A stretch of DNA of 64,000 bases from Clostridiales bacterium. Lineage in GTDB: Bacteria; Bacillota; Clostridia; Christensenellales; CAG-314. Positions 61,869-64,000 of this stretch are shown one piece after another (position 1 is the stretch's first letter; every line of letters starts with the position of its first letter). Made by a program: the position numbers and the translations under genes. Location of the stretch: NCBI GenBank assembly GCA_022508375.1, contig JAFLVJ010000004.1, forward strand, positions 115,611-179,610. The letters are read 5' to 3'. Under the pieces are notes generated by a model. That model was not told the origin of the DNA. It made no database searches and worked only from the letters and a program-made list of their open reading frames with translations.

Positions 61869-62555
61869 TCATTTAACAATGTCCAGTAACTCGCGCAAAT
61901 CAGTTATTTCATACGTAGGCGTTAGATTAGTGTTATTAGCGTTACGCCACGGGTTAAACCAGCATGTGTCAATACCTGCGTTTACACCACCCTGTATATC
62001 ACTTGTCAGCGAGTCCCCAATAATAAGAGTTTTGCACTTGTTAAAGCCTTCAATATGCTTAAAACAGTGGTTAAAGTACTCTACCTGCGGTTTGGGGTAG
62101 CCAACTTCTTCGGATACAAAGCGTGCAATAAAGTACTTTTCCAATCCGCTTCCCTTCATACGACTGTTTTGAATACGCAGCACTCCATTTGAAACCAAGT
62201 ACAACTTGCACTTGGATTGCAACTCAACAAGAACATCTTCCGCATGGGGGATCACGTAAAACCCAAACATAAGGTATTCCTCGTACAAATCACCTGTTTG
62301 CAGAGCCTTTTCAAGTGGCAAGCCAAGTTCCTTAAATGTCTCAATGTATCGATTTGCCAACACTTCCTCTTTTGTTTGTTTGCCCTGTTCAAACAATTGC
62401 CATTGATATATGTTGTTTTTGCGGTAAACATTGAGGAAAGTTTGCTCATACGCTAACCCCACTTCGGCAAAAGCGCGTTTGAGCGCCTGTTCTTCCGACT
62501 TGTCAAAGTCCAGTATGGTATTGTCCGCATCAAATAAAAGTATTTCGTATTTCAT
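61869..62555 (-). CDS. HAD-family hydrolase, YjjG-type nucleotidase
   Basis: A 228-aa phosphatase. Motif I is LLFDADNTILDFDKSEEQAL with the two catalytic Asp; motif II VSNG; motif III lysine near GYPKPQVEYF; motif IV LIIGDSLTSDIQGGVNAGI. The YjjG subfamily acts on pyrimidine nucleotides, but substrate here is inferred. Next to rdgB, another nucleotide clean-up enzyme, in convergent orientation. Confidence 0.88.
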   Translation of the reverse strand: MKYEILLFDADNTILDFDKSEEQALKRAFAEVGLAYEQTFLNVYRKNNIYQWQLFEQGKQTKEEVLANRYIETFKELGLPLEKALQTGDLYEEYLMFGFYVIPHAEDVLVELQSKCKLYLVSNGVLRIQNSRMKGSGLEKYFIARFVSEEVGYPKPQVEYFNHCFKHIEGFNKCKTLIIGDSLTSDIQGGVNAGIDTCWFNPWRNANNTNLTPTYEITDLRELLDIVK

Positions 62556-62670
62556 AGTTTTTCACCATTTCTTTTTTTATTATGCAATTTTCCACTGCGA
62601 AATTTAATGTAAAATATCAACAGCATAATAGTCTTAAATACATCAAGTCCTATATTTAAACACTGTTACT

Positions 62671-63186
62671 CTATAATTTCATTGAGTACATATATTGTCT
62701 TGCAGCACCACGCCCATCAAGATATTGACGGTCCTGTTCAAGAACAAAGTTCATTCCAATCTTTTCCATGACGCGTCTGCTGGCATTGTTACGCGTATCA
62801 CAGTGGGCAATCAATTCTTTCGCGCCCAATGATTTTGCAAATCGCACAAGCTCTAGTGCCGCCTCGGTACAATATCCGTTCCCTTGGTAATCCCTGTCAA
62901 GTATCCAACCGAGCTCGTAGCAATCACAATTAACTTGCGACAAGCTTATTCCACCTATATGGATAGCACCTAAACAAATTGCAAATTCGTAATTTACCAC
63001 ATGCTCCTTGCCCCACTCCGCTTCGGCATACTGCAAAAACCCCATAGTTTCTTCCATGCTGTGATTAGGTAAATAAAACATATATTTAGTTACGTCCAAG
63101 TCGGATGCATATTTGTGTGTCGTTTCCAAATCTTTCGATGATAGCGGACGCAAAATAAGCCTTTTAGTCTTCAATTCAATAAACAT
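62671..63186 (-). CDS. GNAT acetyltransferase, RimJ/RimL-like
   Basis: A 171-aa GNAT of the Acetyltransf_3 type: LKTKRLILRPLSSKDLETTHKYA at the start, LGWILDRDYQGNGYCTEAALELV holding the acetyl-CoA loop, and HCDTRNNASRRVMEKIGM. Substrate cannot be fixed. AGGAA precedes the ATG. Thirty bases after the other GNAT gene, so likely co-transcribed. The 62556-62670 gap downstream is AT-rich with no clear element. Confidence 0.85.
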   Translation of the reverse strand: MFIELKTKRLILRPLSSKDLETTHKYASDLDVTKYMFYLPNHSMEETMGFLQYAEAEWGKEHVVNYEFAICLGAIHIGGISLSQVNCDCYELGWILDRDYQGNGYCTEAALELVRFAKSLGAKELIAHCDTRNNASRRVMEKIGMNFVLEQDRQYLDGRGAARQYMYSMKL

Positions 63187-63215
63187 GTAATATTCCTGAC
63201 TAAATCTAATAAAAA

Positions 63216-63644
63216 TTACAATTCCTTACGCATGAACCCTTCATCATATTCAACATAGCCGTGCTTGGGGTAAAATTGCTTTGATTCAAAATACTCTTTT
63301 CCCCCAAGATGTACGATAGAATATTTGTATCCAACAGCTTTCATATAGTGTTCGGCAGTCTTCAACAGTTCAGAGCCTATACCCTGTCTTTTCAAATTGT
63401 ATTTTACGTATAGACGGTGCAATTTCGCAGTATCATTACTGTATCTGTTGTAACCAATACAACCGATAACTCTATCATTATCGTCTAGTGCGAGCCAAAA
63501 CCTATCACCGTGTAAAATGTAATGACTATGAATATCTAACAAATCCTCATTTAGATGCGGAATTCTACCTAAAGCATTTTTTGCTTCGAGCACCATAAAT
63601 ATCATATCATCTCTGTACTTTTCCTGAAATTCTATAATCTTCAT
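63216..63644 (-). CDS. GNAT acetyltransferase
   Basis: A 142-aa single GNAT domain: LHRLYVKYNLKRQGIGSELLKTA is the acetyl-CoA binding motif A, and EYFESKQFYPKHGYVEYDEGF the C-terminal part. GGTGATAATTT precedes the ATG. Unrelated in detail to the neighbouring GNAT, so not a recent tandem copy. Substrate unknown. Confidence 0.85.
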   Translation of the reverse strand: MKIIEFQEKYRDDMIFMVLEAKNALGRIPHLNEDLLDIHSHYILHGDRFWLALDDNDRVIGCIGYNRYSNDTAKLHRLYVKYNLKRQGIGSELLKTAEHYMKAVGYKYSIVHLGGKEYFESKQFYPKHGYVEYDEGFMRKEL

Positions 63645-63762
63645 AAATTATCACCGCAAAATATCCGTTTCCACGCATTCATACAAGCAAAAAAAGCAAT
63701 TTGCCCACAAAATTAAATTAGCACGTGGCCAATACAAGTCAAATGTTGAATCCCACTGAATA

Positions 63763-63794
63763 GAAAATTACCCCGTTCATATGAACAGGGTAAT
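63763..63794 (-). terminator. Terminator of the tRNA cluster
   Basis: Near-perfect inverted repeat ATTACCCTGTTCAT / ATGAACGGGGTAAT followed by TTTTC on the minus strand. It begins at the CCA end of tRNA-Gly. The 63645-63762 stretch holds nothing else I can name. Confidence 0.75.
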
Positions 63795-63868
63795 GGAGCG
63801 GGAGACGGGATTCGAACCCGCGATATCTGCCTTGGCAAGGCAGCGCTCTACCACTGAGCCACTCCCGC
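63794..63868 (-). tRNA. tRNA-Gly (GCC)
   Basis: Acceptor GCGGGAG / CTCCCGC, discriminator U, encoded CCA, T arm with GGTTCGAATCC and anticodon loop CTTGCCA with anticodon GCC. 75 nt including CCA. Confidence 0.95.
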
Positions 63869-63882
63869 GTATTAAGTTATCT

Positions 63883-63966
63883 TGGTGCGGATAAAGGGAC
63901 TTGAACCCCCACGTCGAAGACACTAGATCCTAAGTCTAGCGCGTCTGCCAATTCCGCCATATCCGC
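63883..63966 (-). tRNA. tRNA-Leu (UAG)
   Basis: Acceptor GCGGATA / TATCCGC, discriminator A, encoded CCA, anticodon stem CTAGA/TCTAG with loop CTTAGGA, and a variable arm (GTGTCTTCGACGT) that fits a class II tRNA. 84 nt. Anticodon TAG reads CUA and related Leu codons. Confidence 0.93.
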
Positions 63967-63979
63967 ACGTAGAGATGAT

Positions 63980-64000
63980 TGGTACACCTTCAGGGACTCG
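63980..64000 (-). tRNA. Partial tRNA, 3' end only
   Basis: Minus strand CGAGTCCCTGAAGGTGTACC plus A: end of a T arm, acceptor 3' strand, discriminator A and CCA. The rest lies beyond the window; identity cannot be set. Spacing of 13 nt to tRNA-Leu shows the cluster continues. Confidence 0.8.

Noticed and set aside
62671-63644. Tandem duplication of the two GNAT genes
   Set aside because: The two proteins differ in length, subfamily and motif spacing, so they are not recent copies.
1-64000. CRISPR arrays, insertion sequences, prophage, toxin-antitoxin or biosynthetic clusters
   Set aside because: No regularly spaced repeats, transposase, integrase or phage structural genes, and no compositional island seen; nearly all genes belong to conserved housekeeping order.

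Overview
The window is a gene-dense bacterial chromosome segment of low to moderate GC. Almost every gene lies on the minus strand. Gene content and order are those of an endospore-forming Firmicute of the class Clostridia: spoIIIA operon, efp next to it, the rimP-nusA-ylxR-ylxQ-infB-rbfA block, rpsB-tsf-pyrH-frr-uppS-cdsA-dxr-rseP-ispG, rnc-smc-ftsY-ylxM-ffh-rpsP-khpA-rimM-trmD, DUF1292/ruvX, and ylbJ. Pta-AckA suggests acetate-forming fermentation. An uncultivated gut Clostridia lineage is a reasonable guess, but that is inference. I see no insertion sequence, prophage, CRISPR array or other horizontally acquired island.

Reading downstream along the minus strand (high to low coordinates): a tRNA cluster (partial tRNA, Leu-UAG, Gly-GCC) at 63.8-64 kb; two acetyltransferases and a HAD phosphatase; alr, rsmD, coaD and a DAHP synthase (57.6-60.6 kb); pta-ackA, yceD-rpmF, rnc-smc-ftsY, ylxM-ffh-rpsP-khpA-rimM-trmD-rbgA-rnhB-yraN and rplS (40.5-55.2 kb); comM-dprA-topA-trmFO-hslVU-aspS-rseC-trxA-gdpD (28.9-40.4 kb); an iscR-iscS-iscU operon (26.8-28.8 kb); a 40-aa protein, ruvX, a DUF1292 protein and a membrane-bound XRE regulator (23.9-26.6 kb); rpsB to ispG plus a degenerate PolC relative (13.6-23.7 kb); rimP to efp (3.1-13.5 kb); and spoIIIAA to spoIIIAE, the last cut by the window edge. 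Plus-strand exceptions are tmcAL, ylbJ, a small membrane protein and rdgB.

Most genes serve translation (initiation and elongation factors, ribosomal proteins, ribosome maturation, tRNA and rRNA modification, protein targeting), with isoprenoid, phospholipid and undecaprenyl phosphate synthesis, DNA topology and natural transformation genes, Fe-S assembly and sporulation. Several promoters match the vegetative consensus with 17-bp spacers, and intrinsic terminators mark operon ends.

Four observations stand out. (1) The position where Clostridia usually carry polC holds a 550-aa protein with only a PolC-type N-terminal region, an OB fold and an exonuclease-like fold whose catalytic residues have all been replaced; PHP and polymerase domains are absent. 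(2) The rimP-nusA-infB operon has a leader with three hairpins, starting from a clear promoter. (3) A near-identical 19-28 nt partly palindromic motif occurs in at least four, perhaps five, operon junctions. (4) Two genes, yceD and ruvX, have a good -10 element directly against the start codon, suggesting leaderless messages.
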